64,000 nucleotides of DNA from Sipunculus nudus (GCA_026874595.1 CM049315.1:14349664-14413663); one strand, 5' to 3'; positions 1 to 12,848 are shown, counted from the stretch's first letter. The notes: generated from the sequence alone by a model not told the origin. Translations and numbers: made by a program.

Positions 1-690
1 GTGTTTTCCCCTGAATGAATTGGCTTCGTAACAGTCTTTGCACATATTCCTCTTTTCATTTATTCCCTCCCCCTCTCAAACACACTGCGAAATAGATACA
101 GGTACTGGGATCACGCCAATTATCTAACGGACAGTGACTACATTTGGATAATGGCTAATATTCATAGCATGTATTAGACGTGTTGTAAAACACTGGAGGG
201 TCCACTATTATACGAGGTTCTATAAATCTAACCTGAATCGCACTCAGATTTGAAATAACAATTTTAATCGCTTGCAGGTAATTTGTCGGAGATTTTGTAG
301 TTATGGTCAAGTTATCACACGTCACATTGCTAACATTACACAACCCTCAGTCCTCATTAAGTTAGTCAAGCCGTGAAATTCTTTTTACACACATTTTAAA
401 ATCATTTCTAATGCCTGCTAATGCCTGCTAAATACCTGAATCCCATAGCTGCAGCCCAGTCAGCACCCACCTTAATCCGCCTTCCGCATGCGGATCATAG
501 TTAAAGAAGACATCGCCGAGCTATCCTGAAAATTTCATTCAAATCCTTAAATAAGTCTGAGAAATGTTGCTCAACAGACAAACAAACCAACCGGGGCATT
601 CATCTATGTACGTGTAACTCGGACGGAAACTTTAGTATATTCTTAAGTGTAAAATTCCTTTCGATCCTAAAATAATCTGTTTAAACACAG
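1..690. other. Upstream/intronic sequence, no supported gene
   Basis: No exon is convincingly visible. A 62-codon open frame on the minus strand (155-343) has ordinary composition with several Cys and Thr, but no splice context or family resemblance I recognise. The upstream exons of the serine hydrolase gene that resumes at 691 must lie here unrecognised or, more likely, left of the window. Confidence 0.4.
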
Positions 691-2979
691 AATGAGAACG
701 GGGCTCAGGTCTTCGATGAACGAGCACTTCGGGAGATCTACAGGTCTTCCAACTCGCTGCTTGATCCGTCATGGAGGTTGGCCAAGCCCCGATTTCCGGT
801 TGATGACGTTGATTTTACTTACGCCTTAGCTTGGAGGACTGGAATGTATCGAGGTAGGTTTAACAAAAGCTAACTCTGGATAGTGTGTTATAATGCATCA
901 GCTGGGCTCAAGCTAAACGACGCTAACTGCAATATTTATGTAAAATAGTGTAAACCGTGGCACGAAACAGAAATTCTACTTTAACTAAAAGAAATATGCA
1001 AAAAATAAAGAACAATGAGAACAGCTGTATATGAAGATACAACATGCATTAATTGCATATCTGCCCTTAATCCCACGTCTTTTTTGGAAAGTAGGCCTAA
1101 CCCCTTATCAGCCTATTTTTTTGTTATGTTCATTTATGGTTCTAGTTCTCCGTCAAATACAAGGAACAACTGTTAAAGTACACATGCTGGTAAGACAACT
1201 TTTGATCCTGTAGCACCACAGAACCATCCGTCATAATGTCGGACCATGTAGCGACTCGTCCATCAAACGCATTGGAACAAGGAATTCCGTAGTTTGTTAA
1301 ACTGCATACGTCACTTTTTAAGGGTGGCCCAGGACCACACGTGCTTAAAAGCATATGCCATGAGGGGAATGACGTTCTCTGCAAGGAAACTTAGTTTAAG
1401 ACAAATTTATTTCTTTTAAATCTGTTTTGTGAAAAATCCGCTCATTGAATGGTGAGTGATCTGCAAAGTGCATCTGTCTGTTTCTAATCGAGTTGCTGAT
1501 ATCATTTTTTCGTTTACTGCAATTGTTGTTATTACAGGAATAATTAATGTCAGTATATGTAAGTACATAAAAATACACAAGATAAATATGTTATGTATAA
1601 TTCCTATCAATTCATACACCGACGACCGTATTAAAAGAAGCGACCGGGGCCTGACCACATGCCAAGACCGGGCACTACGAACGCAACCGTGTCAATGGAA
1701 TCTTAGCTGTATTTCGCCCCATGTCACCTTCATCTTTTTGATTATATATTCCCTAGTTCTACCTAAGTTTGGTGTCAACTAATGAGTACATTAACCAGGC
1801 CTCTTTCTCTTGTTTATCAAAGGTCGTCAGAAGATCCACCATCTAGGTTTATATAGCGGGTATAACTGCAGGATAACCCTTTTACTTGAGGCGAAGGTCG
1901 GCGTGTGGGCCTGTACCAACAGTCCGGGCAACTGGAAAGGGAGCACCGCAGCGCGCATGGTCAGCTTGTATGCCCTTGACCTCTTACTTGGTAAGAACTG
2001 AGAAGTAATAACATGTACAGTTTTGCTAGGTCAGGAGTATAATGATTCAGGCAGAATAGGGCGCTATTACCCAAGGACCTGGATGGCAAACCATGCATTA
2101 CCAAAGTATGTAAATTTGTCATTTATCGTCTAGGTGCTTTTCGTACACTTAAAAATAGAAAAAATAAAATATTAGTTAATACTTAGTGATTTGTGAAACG
2201 TTAATAACATTCAAAATTACCTCATACCAGGACTTTGATGATACAGGTAAAGACGTTTTTTTTTCTTAGGGGAAGAACCGTGGCTCAACACAACAACCGC
2301 CTGTACCTTTCCAGCGCCATGGGTGTCAATACGTGGGAGAGAGAGACGCGACATCTTGAGAGAAGATACACTTTGGGGAGAAGAAGACATGGTGGAAGAA
2401 GACGATGGCATTGGAGAACACGAAAGGAAAAATGGTCAACGCCTCCCTCGTTCAGTTCCGGGAAGATCGTTTCAACGCTTCGTGGGAGGTCCTGTTCATA
2501 ACCGTCACCTATATATAGGGGAATATGATCATCCAGCCTTCGGCACTTTCCACATTTTTGAAGAAGACGGCGCCCTTCGTTGTCGATTAGGTCGGTTTTT
2601 GAATGGGGAATTCAGGAGGGAAGGCGGGATGGGAGAGAGTCGTCTGAGAATGCTTCTCCGTTACCCTTATACGTATCGGATGTACACGTTTGGTTGGATA
2701 AACGGTTACCCGACTGACTTTTCAAACCTGAGGACTGCAGGTGTAGTCACCAGGTTTGTAACTGTACGAGTAGGCTTTCTGCAGTTGTCCCTGCCACCTA
2801 TGTTTATACGCAAGGGCCAGACTGTGAAGCCGACTTCTGCACACACGCCATGCCCCACACAGGTCGTGGGTGGACAGGCCAACACTTCAGCCGAGCTATT
2901 CCATATTCTGGCGGCCATTATGCTCCAAATGATTACAAGCGTGTTAACACGAACTGGCTGCACAGAGATTACCTATTGA
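691..2979 (+). CDS. Beta-lactamase-related serine hydrolase, 3' three exons (partial gene)
   Basis: Three exons join in phase: 691-853 (acceptor ttaaacacag, donor gtaggt), 1823-1990 (pyrimidine-rich acceptor, donor gtaaga) and 2270-2979 (T-rich acceptor ttcttag, stop TGA). Both junctions are phase 1. The joined frame gives about 346 residues. Its start resembles the C-terminal half of the beta-lactamase/penicillin-binding-like fold: a FTYALAW segment, then RQKIHHLGLYSGYN followed by LLLEAKVGVWACTN, which matches the family's HxG...GY box and following strand. The catalytic SxxK and YxN boxes are not seen and should lie upstream of the window. The middle of exon 3 is rich in E, D and R. The last residues contain a hydrophobic stretch (LFHILAAIMLQMI) that could be a membrane or GPI-anchor tail. 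Exon 3 could also splice at 2739 (gcag/gtgtag), but the frame stays open to 2979. The animal proteins of this family are hydrolases of mostly unknown substrate. Family call fairly sure; function not known. Confidence 0.72.
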
Positions 2980-3028
2980 ATATAGCTGCATATTGCTGAG
3001 AATTGGAAATATGGTAAACTCAGGGAAA

Positions 3029-3055
3029 AATAAAACCAAATGACCTACAAATAAA
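3029..3055 (+). terminator. Two AATAAA polyadenylation signals
   Basis: AATAAA occurs at 3029-3034 and 3050-3055, 50 and 71 bases after the TGA of the serine hydrolase gene. The spacing suits a short 3' UTR and supports 2979 as the true gene end. Confidence 0.6.
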
Positions 3056-4472
3056 ATAATGTTAGAAATTGTTCTATTATTACATAAAAAAATCAGATAG
3101 ACATGGCGTTACCTCACACTTACAGTCTAATTTACATTCGTTTATTCATTAGCGCTCTGACAATAAATTTCTTCTTGGAAATGTTATGCGGTAGTATTCA
3201 TTAACTTTGTTACTACTGCCGACGGAGAGCTGTCACCTTTAGCTCTCTAGGTTAATGTAAAACGTTTCTTTCATTCCATGCTAAACTGAAAATATTGGAT
3301 GATTTGCCAACCAAGCCAATATGCAGATCATCTCCGTGAATCAACAGACAGGCACACTTTTTTTTTATTATGTTGGGTGGCACGGTAGCATGGCTGCTCA
3401 AATACATAACTGTTAACTGCCGGCTGAAAATTTTAAACACGAACAGGGCTAATGGTGAGTTTGCCATGTATTGACTCGGAAGGTTTGTTTACTTAATTAG
3501 AATGTAGCAAAATAAGTCTCAATACAAAGTACACAGTGCATTTATAAAACCCTAAAGATGGTACCACTGTCAAAGTGTCGAACAGTGTTCAACACATGCG
3601 GACGAGGTGTATTAAGCTAGGCTGCCTGGTCACTACACGTTTGTGGTGAATACTTATAATCTATGAATATGTACAAACGCTGTGGTCCAACATATCGTTT
3701 GGTTAAATAAATAACAGAACTAATTGATTTTAAAAGAACAATGTAAGACATCATCATATTGAGCATGATAAAAGCCTGGTATTCGTATATGAATGATGCT
3801 GAAATTTAATTCAAATGCTTCATTGTTGAGAATTTTATATTACTTGATATACACGGTAGACGTGATACACTGAGACTTGCAATCTTTATGGACTTATGAG
3901 TGGATTCCACTCAAAATGGATTCAATACGAATCCAACAGATTATAGTAGGTATAGTCAGTAAGAGGATGAATAAGAACTAAAGTGACATATGAATTTGTT
4001 GACTTCGAATATCAACTTATGAGAATGAAATTTTTTTGCATTAAAGAAAAGAAACTAAATAGATACTTAGATTAATCAGCAACAAGATGACCGGGAAAGA
4101 TTGAAACATAAGTTTTTGGCTTATCACAAAATGGTAGCCAAAGGGTTGCATTTAATGTCATACACATTTTAGCCTTAGTGTTTTGTGGTTGTCTCTGGTT
4201 TTCAGCACTAGAGTTCTCATATTTATATTCTGTATAAGAATTTCAGGATTTCGCTCTGCTGGATAATCGGACAGCGGTCAGTGTGTTACTTATCAATGTC
4301 TTTCTTTTGGAACAGCGTCTTTCACGGTTTTACATCGTTCCGGGACATTATGAAACCTTTTGTTTACCATTGTTTCTTTCAATATTTCCTTATAGTCTTG
4401 CTGAATGTTCCATCGAAACTACATGTGTAGGCGATGTAGCAAAATCGAAGACGTGAAAGTATATGTTTATAT

Positions 4473-4516
<44 letters not shown>
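4473..4516. repeat. Compound (TA)n(TG)n microsatellite
   Basis: About 11 TA dinucleotides run directly into about 11 TG dinucleotides. A shorter related TGTA tract follows at about 4678-4705. Confidence 0.9.
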
Positions 4517-4517
<1 letters not shown>

Positions 4518-4734
4518 TTATACTTGATAAATATCAGTTCCATATTAGTTCCTCTGTCGTCGATATACATTCAGAAATAGAGATATAGGTCAAGCCAAAT
4601 GGAAACGCCGACGTAGATATGGTCTGAATTATACAGATTGTATATTTCACCATACAAAAGATCCCGAATAAGCACTATATGTATGTGTGTGTGTATGTAT
4701 GTATTGTTACGTTCCTCTCTCAGTTGAACCGATA

Positions 4735-5335
4735 AATGAACATCCGTAAGCCATTAATTCTGTCAGCCTGAAAGTAATCAATGCGTATAGGGTTTATTAA
4801 ACAGGTATGAACATGCATTTTAAAATGAATACTAATTCGAGACAAAGGTAAATTGCAACATTACTAGCTAAAGAAAAGTACCCCATCCCCCTAAGAATTT
4901 GTGAAAAAAAACTTTTTGTACATAGACGTTTCAACAAGGACAGAACTCCTAAATTTTTTGAAAATTTGCAGTAGTAGCTAGATACTTGCTATTGAAGTGT
5001 ATACCTTTATTTGGTTTTAGGTCGTCGTTTTAATAACTTTCATGAGAAATTGATGAAGAGTTCAGAAATAGAACAATTTTGAGAATTGCATACATTTGTT
5101 CTTCAGTCTCCTCCTGGCTGCTGTTGTTCTCAAGTCAGGATAACAAATTTGGTATCACTGGATAGCTATGACCCAAGGCGTATTAATCCATGCATATATT
5201 TTAGAAAATTTACTGAAATGTAGCAAAAATAGAAAAAAATGTTACCCTCTAATTTTACTTCATTATCCAGCTGTTTGATCTGATTTGAAATCTGCATCAC
5301 TGAGATATCGCCTTTTCCTTCTCTAGACAGTATGT
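4735..5335 (+). repeat. Left arm of a large imperfect inverted duplication
   Basis: This stretch reappears in reverse complement at 8065-8745. Shared anchors in order are CTGTCAG.CTGAAAGTAAT, AACATGCA.TT.AAATGAATAC, TTGCAACATT, a CCTAAGA..TTTG block before a long A run, TTTCA.AA..TGA, and CATCACTGA.ATATCGCCTT. Identity is visibly partial, with many small indels. It does not look coding. No terminal motif or target duplication was found, so it may be two opposed copies of an interspersed repeat rather than one element's ends. Confidence 0.7.
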
Positions 5336-8064
5336 AATATACTTAATTACTTAATTACTCTGGCAAGGTTCTTTTAGATATTTGATCAAAACAAAATCAA
5401 GCTCAACGAATTGTACGTTGACCGATGGCGTTTGTTCTTTGTCGTCCGGCCGGCCTGTTGGTCTTCGGGTTGGCCTGCCGGCTAGACATCAATTAGGGCA
5501 CAAATCTATACCATAATACTGCTTTTTTCACATATGACATTTTGCATATAGTTAGGGACAAAATATATAATTATACCTGAAATTTGGTAAATATTTACTC
5601 CGTGAAATAAAACATCAACCTGCGTTTTTCATTCAAACCTATTGTTACATTTCATGATCCCCTTACATCAAAACCACTAGTATTATCAAGCGGTTCCTTA
5701 TCCATAGGCCAATATCTATAGTGTATGTTTAGAAAACATATATTTAATTCTGCTTCATATGCTTCTATTCTTATGATAGTTACAAAAAGTCGGTTTGAAT
5801 TAATAACTTTTAAGCGGGGTTCATATGTGTCAGTGAAAGAGAAGTGTTTCCCATACATTAGTTAAACAAGGGACCCATGGTTCACGGTGCTAAGCTGAAT
5901 TTTAATATGATATTTTGATATATGAAATTATAAATTTTTAAATTTGTAAATGAACGTAGAAGTGCTTAGTTGTATATTTATATGTTCTTGTATATCAGCA
6001 ATCGGAAAGCTCGCAGAAAATGCTCCTTTAATTTTGTAGAGGTAAAATACAAAATATAGGTTGCTAAACCAAAGCCTTGACATGATTGCTATTTATAACT
6101 GTAAAAATAATAATTTAACTAGCATAAAATGTGATAAACATAGCCTTTAAATTCATACAATGAATATGACCAAGTCAACATGCATAGCAAATATTAGGAC
6201 AATCCATACTTTTAAAGTATGTTTATTTTTTTCTCTGAATGAACGAATCGTACTGAAATTTAAAAACTGTTAGTCACACTGTTTTAGAAGTTGTCGAATT
6301 GATAAAGTTTGTTCCACATTTGCCTTAAATTAGGATTAACTTACTCTAAATTAAATTAATGACACAATAATAGGTGGAAAGGTATCAAAATAAACATTAA
6401 TTATACCAAAAATATAGATTTATTGAAATGAACTAATGGTCGACTGATCTTTACTTCTTAGAGAAACGATAAGTCAACTAAATATTATCACATTTATCAA
6501 TGCTTACAACAAGGTCATAGTACAGTATTTCCAGCAGTGCTGATAGTCATTATAAAAGTAAATTATAGCTGCCGATCCCATTAAGTTAAGCATTATGAAG
6601 TACATATTATACATAAAGGTGTTTCTTAGTTAATTAAATGGACCTAAAATTTTCTGTATGTCACTCCTAATGAACGATAGCAGACATTTTCCCTGGCATT
6701 TTCCTGTGTGTATTGTTTAAAAAAAAACATTCACCATAAGGGTTAAGCAGGTAAATTATATTTCTTTTCGCATTTCATCATACAGTAAATGAGCCACATG
6801 AACTGATTAATCTATTTTAAATAAGAAAACATCATGTTTATGGAATGTCGAATAAAAGGAAACGTTGCTGGAAACAGAGTCAAATTTATCATTAGCTTTG
6901 CAAAAGGTCGCCATGTTTATCAATTATTTAATATTCTATTTTTTTATTGTTTCAAAAGAAATGTTCAAAAAAATTCGCTGAAGTAGTTTTAAACATAACA
7001 AAAATCTGTTTTTTTTTTATGAATAACAATAGCTAAAAATATGGTTAACTTTTGTTTATATTCAATAAAACAATAATAATAGTGCATAAACAATAAATTA
7101 GAGTGTTTAAGAGAAATACCAATAAATAGGATGACATATATGCTAATGCTTTATATTTAAGCTCATAACTTAAAATTCATTTCTAATTTCTTGCATACAC
7201 TTAAATATAAAATTTATAAATTGACATAATATCTTTCTTCCTCGTGGTCTGACAAAGTTCCTCATGTCTAAGTCGCTAACTTAATCATATTAGGATATTG
7301 ATTAGGATATTGAACTAAGCCTCGACATATACAAACAAAACATATTCAAACATCGTCATATTTATGAAGGTAAAACAAGTGGTTTTGATATTAGGCCATC
7401 TTGAAATGTAACATTCGTGTATTAAAGAAAAAAGGCGCTTTTTGCTCAAAGTCTCGAAGGATAAATTGCAGGTATGATACCAGGTGTCCCTCTAATAAAA
7501 TGTTTGCAAACTTTCGGGTCTGAAACAATAATTGTTATGATTTGTGAACTGTAACATACGTCCAGCCGGACGGACCACTGGGACAAACAAACGGAAAAAG
7601 CTGTAGCTCAGATTACCTAAAATCCAATTTGCTAAAAATAAAATAGAATTTAAGAAGCCCTCCTCGCAACAGTCAAAGATTAATACTGTACCTCAACGTT
7701 GCACATGGTTGAACCAAAATTAGTGACCAATTACAGTGTTACACATGAATTTTAAACTATATTTATTTTATATGGAATGTATAATAATTTATAAGAGGCA
7801 CTCCTCATGGCTTGGAAGGTGGCATTCAGTTGCTTGTGGGAGTGTAGGAAACCAGAGAACTACTGACCTTAGACGGGCCATGACAACCCACTCGCATGGC
7901 CCAGGTCGCCAGCGGACAATTCCGCATAACGCTCCTTTTGTTGATAACTAATGAAGGATCGAACTAAATTTGATACTTCTTTTTGACAATACAGACAGAA
8001 TGAAGAAGAAAAATTACTTTAAATTCTCTCAATTATATAAACGAATAGGTCATAGTGAGTAAAG
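5336..8064. other. Very AT-rich spacer between the inverted arms
   Basis: No open frame of interest, no splice-framed exon and no transposase-like sequence is visible in these 2.7 kb. A GC-rich imperfect hairpin (CCGGCCGGCC at 5446 against GGCCTGCCGG at 5472) stands out near the left end. Confidence 0.4.
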
Positions 8065-8745
8065 TAGATACTGTCCAGGGAAGGAAAAGGCGATATGTCA
8101 GTGATGCAGATGTCTTATCAGATTAAACTGCTGGAAATTTCGAGTGAAATTCAAGGGCAGATTTATATTTTTTTCAATATTTTTGCCAAATTTCAGTAAG
8201 ATTTCTAAAAAGTATACATGCATTTATACGCCTGATACCAACTGTTTTAATCTGACTTGAGACCAACAGCGTCTAGGAGAAAACAATTGTACACGTATGC
8301 AATTCTCAGAATTGTTCGATTTCCAACCTTTTACTCAATTTCTTTTGAAAGTTATTAAAAGAATACACATAAGACTAAATACAGGTATGCTTTTTCAGGG
8401 CAAATATTGTTACGGGGTGCACATAAAAGCGGACCAAACTGTGTCCCTATTGAAGCATGTCTTCGTAACAGTATCTAGGTACTGCAAACCTGTAAACAAT
8501 TTATTCTGTCCTCATATGGGGTCCCTGGTGAAACTTCTATGTATAAACAAGTTTTTTTTTGCAAAATCTTAGGAGTAATGGGTACTTTTAATAGCTGTAA
8601 ATGTTGCAATTAACTTTGTTTATCTCAAATAGGTATTCATTTCAAAGTGCATGTTTGTACCTTTCGTAGAAGCTCGTATGCATATTACTTTCAAGCTGAC
8701 AGAGTTCATGGCTCCCGGATGGTCATAAGCCGGCTTAACTAAAAT
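8065..8745 (-). repeat. Right arm of the inverted duplication
   Basis: Reverse-complement partner of 4735-5335. The 91-codon open frame inside it (8297-8572) is not shared with the left arm and is probably chance. Outer similarity fades around the CATCCG motif and the CCGG block at about 8730-8745; inner similarity ends near the GACAGTAT motif. Confidence 0.7.
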
Positions 8746-8914
8746 TCTAGTTTTCCTAACATGCTAACTTTGACGCTGGATATGAAACCTTTTGCAAGAG
8801 CAGATCCTAAGTAGACCCCAGTAAATAAACATCCTAATACTATATTTTGTGAAAAGTATCTTGTTGTAAATAAAACAATAAATTGGATGTACTTTTAGGG
8901 ACACCCTATCTCAG

Positions 8915-9723
8915 ATTTTGCCCACCTGGCAATAAAGCGTACTACAGCCGAAGAAAAGGATACAGGAGTTCAACACGGTGGATTTAATTACAATGTGAGA
9001 AACTTTTTCGTTGAAGCAGGACTTGGGTGGTTTCAAAAGAAACTCATTGTAGATCAACAAGATGTGCAGGCCTGTTTAATTGAATATTCATTCCCCTACA
9101 AATTATTATGAACATTCCAGAAGACCGTGTTAACTGGTTCACCTGACCTAAATCATCGATACTCATCCGACACAGAAGATAAAGCAAACATTCATTGCAA
9201 GAACCTTGTAGGGACCCGCCCACACCACCCCAGTAAAAAAAAAAAAACACGATGCGTTACAACCCCGTCCTCTACAAGAGGCGACCAGGGCATGAAAACA
9301 TTAAGATATTTATTGATAAGCACGCAATATATTTTAAATGTTTCCTTTGCGGCTCGGCCGGGCTGTGTCAATATCATCAACGGTAATTAAAACAAGCCAC
9401 GAGTAAATAGAACCATAGCCCTAAAAAAGATATAGAGGTTTCTATGAGAGAAGACGAAGAGAAATCATCCGCTTATCAAGGACTCTCCCGCTGTCAGCCA
9501 GTCAAAAAATACATATACTGCAGGGTGTATTTTAATGAATGCGTTCCCCGTCATCATTCAAATACGGGCTACAGGAACCAGCTATAAAGACGTTAGAGTC
9601 CAAGGGAACATGGTCATCAGAGACCAGAGGCATTTCTATTTTAAGGTAGAACCATTGCTGGTTGATCTCAAATTTGTACATATACCTTATTTATATATTA
9701 TGCATATTATGAATGGATTATGA
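8915..9723 (+). CDS. Candidate exons of an unidentified gene or gene relic
   Basis: Three coding-like blocks lie on the same strand. Block 1 (8915-9111, after ccctatctcag) encodes charged, aromatic, protein-like sequence including FNYNVRNFFVEAGLGWFQKK. Block 2 (9121-9391, after cattccag, ending at AACG/gtaatt) reads open through a poly(A) run. Block 3 (9523-9723, after atactgcag) begins in the phase left by block 2 and includes TGTSYKDVRVQGN. The junctions are plausible but unproven, and block 1 ends in a stop with no clear donor. I do not recognise the family. It could be a diverged gene, a pseudogene, or chance. Blocks 1 and 3 look least random. Confidence 0.27.
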
Positions 9724-10639
9724 ATGATAATATGATAATGTGTATACATGTCCACAATTATAAGATAACTAAAACATATTGTTCGCAAACTCATACCAGA
9801 CAAAACCGCATGGTGTACAGGTGTATATAGTTATGATCAATGGAATTCAGTTATTGTTATAAAGGTTTACAATAAGTAATTGGAAAACACGTTAAGTTTT
9901 AGAACTGTACAAATCCCGAAATTCAGCTGCACATGTTCTATTTATAAGTGCATGTTAAAAAAATATAATTATATACTGGACGGGAGATCAGTTGGAAATA
10001 TAGTAATAGTTGCAAACCTGAAATATAACACCGTAATGTCATGATATTGACTGATCAAAGTTAAGTAATCGAGATCTTCTGGTAAAAGAATTGATGCAAG
10101 GTTGCTTGAATAATATAAATAAACAATAACTAAATAATCGAATGAAATTAAGAGACAAAGAGGAATTTGATATCAATATGAAATACTAGCTATAAATTGA
10201 AACAAAATATGTAGTATTGTGTTCATCTGTTATTTTAATTGCTTGTCCTGATCGGTTTGGCCATTTCCAGTTACCATTCCAAAACCCATCGTGTCACTTG
10301 TACATCCATTGGAGTTTTTGATAAGGATAATAACAGATATTTGTAAATGTACGTCTAAATCTTTTATTACAAACAAATGTAAACTAATTTCACCGGCAGG
10401 AACGAAATGAAGGCGATACTAGATCCGTTGTGGCTCTGTAGTATCTCCAGTTTATATAATACATAGCCACAACTGGGTCTAAAGGTTAAACCAGACTGTT
10501 ACAGTTCTCCATTAACAATAAATAACCAATCTGCCGGACTCTTTAAGCATTTACTTACATGAATGATTAAGTATCTACAGTTGCTGACATCCAGAGTGAT
10601 ACCGTGTTTATATGATTTTCGGCATTCTATACAGCATGC
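9724..10639. other. Intergenic sequence
   Basis: No gene or repeat I can support. A phrase about a Cys-free 'cacaactgggtct' motif at about 10468 recurs at about 14950, suggesting a short shared interspersed repeat. Confidence 0.35.
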
Positions 10640-11190
10640 CACTAGGGTATCCACAAGCGTTCAGTGTCCAAGCTCACGGATATTCTTAGGCGCGGGAAGT
10701 GTCAACGGGTGTCATGCAAAAAAAATTGTCTTAAAAGGTCGTTGGTTAAGAGCGTGGGGGGGGGGGGTCTCAACCCCCCCAAACCCCCCCCCCCCCCCCG
10801 TCATGCATAAGATCAGTCTAAAAAAAGGTTGTAGGTTGAGAGCGGCACCCCCCCCCCCCCCCGATCGGCGCCTGATTTTTTCACCGTATTTTGTAAGTGA
10901 TCACGGGACCCATCAAGTTAATAGTATATCTAAAAGATCACGGTAATTATCAACGATCCCGTGTGCGTGGTCACGGGTATCCTCAATGACAGTATCTAAG
11001 ATAACGGTTATATGTTTAGTGCGTAAAAATATCCAATATACTCTGATGCAGCGCGTCCATGATCACGGATATCATGCGCCTAAGGTCACATTAACCCCCC
11101 CCCCCCCCCCCCCTTCCATATGTGCCCCGTCTACGATCACTCATCATCAATGGTGTCCTTTCAATGATCACCTTTACAACCTTTTAAGGT
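10640..11190 (+). repeat. Degenerate ~60-90 bp minisatellite with poly(C)/poly(G) tracts
   Basis: The core GATCACGG followed by a TATC/TCAA stretch recurs about eight times with drift (for example near 10897, 10935, 10970, 11060, 11135 and 11165). A ~90 bp segment beginning GTCATGCA at about 10711 is repeated at about 10800. The block contains runs of G (10756-10766) and C (about 10785-10799, 10848-10862, 11094-11113). Predicted proteins here are Pro/Gly artefacts of the homopolymers. Confidence 0.55.
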
Positions 11191-11248
11191 AACATGTTTT
11201 GAGACATCCGTGTTTACGTGTACGGCAACAGGGACTAGTGGAACGTCT

Positions 11249-11260
11249 TGACGTCACGTG
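11249..11260. promoter_or_regulatory. CRE palindrome overlapping an E-box
   Basis: TGACGTCA (11249-11256) overlaps CACGTG (11255-11260). It lies upstream of the first Ty3 relic and could belong to its lost 5' LTR. Function is inferred only from the motif. Confidence 0.3.
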
Positions 11261-11863
11261 AGAGCGAGAATTCATGTGACCTAAGACATTTAGTACAGTG
11301 ACTCTGTTATGCGGATTAATTCATGGACACTGTGAAAATTGTGATTGCTGCGTTATTTTTGTTGACGGCATCACCCCCCCCCCCCCCCCCGGAGATCTGT
11401 AAGTAACCTATTTTTTTTTATTTTGTTATCTTGCAACTGTCTTCGAGTCATTTTTTTTGTGTGTTTATGTCTGGTCTGCATGTTATTTAGTTCACATCCC
11501 CAGTAGTGTGACATTTATTGGCGACTGGCTTTCAGGATTTCTCGCCATATATTTTATGGCGGGTGTTCTTTCAGGATTGTTTTAGCCGGTTTAGAACTAC
11601 CATCATGTCATGAAATTTATTTCCCGAGTTATTTTGAACTAACTTCTTTGAATTGTTTAATGTTTTGTAATATTTGAACTTGAAACTCAATGCTAAAACC
11701 TGATACATACACACTCAACGTAGAGTAAATGCAGGTTAATATTTTGGTCATAAATGATAGGACAGATCACGGCTATACGTTTAATATTTTACTCAGATAA
11801 GAGTAGAGATTTTGCGGTCAGAGCCGTTCAGTTTAATATGATTACCTTGGTGTATGGTGATTG

Positions 11864-11885
11864 TGTCGTGTGAGGTCACACGACA
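11864..11885. repeat. Near-perfect 22 bp palindrome
   Basis: TGTCGTGTGA and TCACACGACA are exact reverse complements separated by GG. It sits about 210 bp before the gag start of the first Ty3 relic. Confidence 0.6.
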
Positions 11886-12098
11886 GGCAAGTGTTTCCGT
11901 TTGTTGTATTTAAACGTTCACATCACATTCTTGATGTTGGTCCGTCCGTCCGTCCGTGCGTCTTTTGATTTCGGTGCAACCCACGTGTGATTGTACGGAT
12001 ACCACCGATTCACTTTGTCAGAGGTTACTCTAAACGTTTGCGGATTTTTGTGTATGTTACACGGTTCACTTGCATATTCGGTTAGTTTAGCCGCTACC

Positions 12099-12848
12099 AT
12101 GGAGTCGTTGAAGTCCATTCTCGAATATGGACAGGCGTTAGGCTACATGGACGATGTTTTATAGGAGTTTGTTTACAAGCGTGTAGAGGCTTTAGCTGCC
12201 AAGCAGCAAGAAGACGCCGAGCGAGATGAGAGGGCTAGGCGGAGAAGGATTGAATGGAACCTTAAGCCAGGGCTCACAAGATAGAGGCGCTGAATCGGTT
12301 CCGAAACTCAAGCTCCCTCCCGTTTGATGAGCAGCACGATAAACTGTACGCGTGTCTGAGAGTTTTGAGCATTTAGGCCTAGCGCTGTGTCAAAACTACG
12401 ATCTTGATGGTTAGGCTTTGTACTTAAGTCCTTTGTTGCGTGGTTAGGCGCTTGGTACTTACACACAGTTATCAGTAGGCGAAGCCATGTAGTACGATAA
12501 GCCAAAGTTAGCTCTTTTTAAGCGTTATCAAATGACTGAGGAGGGTTATCGTAACACGTTTCATATTTGTAGGCAAGAGCATGGAGAAACTCCCAGTCAC
12601 TTTACGGTACGGATTAGTGAATACCTCGACCATAGGATCGAGACAGCAGGTATAGGCGAGGACTCCAACCTGTTGGTTGGCTTTCTGATGCGCCAACAGT
12701 ATTTGAACTGTTGCAGGAAGGATCTCTCTGTATTGTCAACGGTCCTTACGGAATCCGAGTCGGCAACCGTCGATCCCGTTAAACCGGATTCGGATAATCA
12801 GGGTCAGTCATACAGTTTGACTGCTCTAGAAGAGGGCAAAAGCTCATA
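12099..12848 (+). pseudogene. Broken gag of the first Ty3 relic
   Basis: The ATG at 12099 has a good context (taccATGG). It opens MESLKSILEYGQALGYMDDV, then TAG at 12162 interrupts. The reading continues in shifted frames through a charged, coiled-coil-like segment (KRVEALAAKQQEDAERDERA), a capsid-like piece near 12320 and a longer open piece at 12532-12848 containing GETPSHFTVRISEYLDH. Order and texture match Ty3 gag proteins of metazoan elements. No CCHC zinc knuckle is readable. Capsid and nucleocapsid functions are lost. Confidence 0.6.

Larger units (their letters stand above)
2980..4734. other. Intergenic AT-rich sequence
   Basis: Apart from the poly(A) signals and the TA/TG microsatellite at 4473-4516 I see no coding, RNA or transposon signature here. 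Confidence 0.4.

Noticed and set aside
2323..2979. Separate 218-codon gene starting at 2323
   Set aside because: The codon at 2323 is GTG inside exon 3 of the serine hydrolase gene; the frame enters from the splice acceptor at 2269.
10563..11192. Pro/Gly-rich proteins
   Set aside because: They come from poly(C)/poly(G) runs in a degenerate minisatellite.
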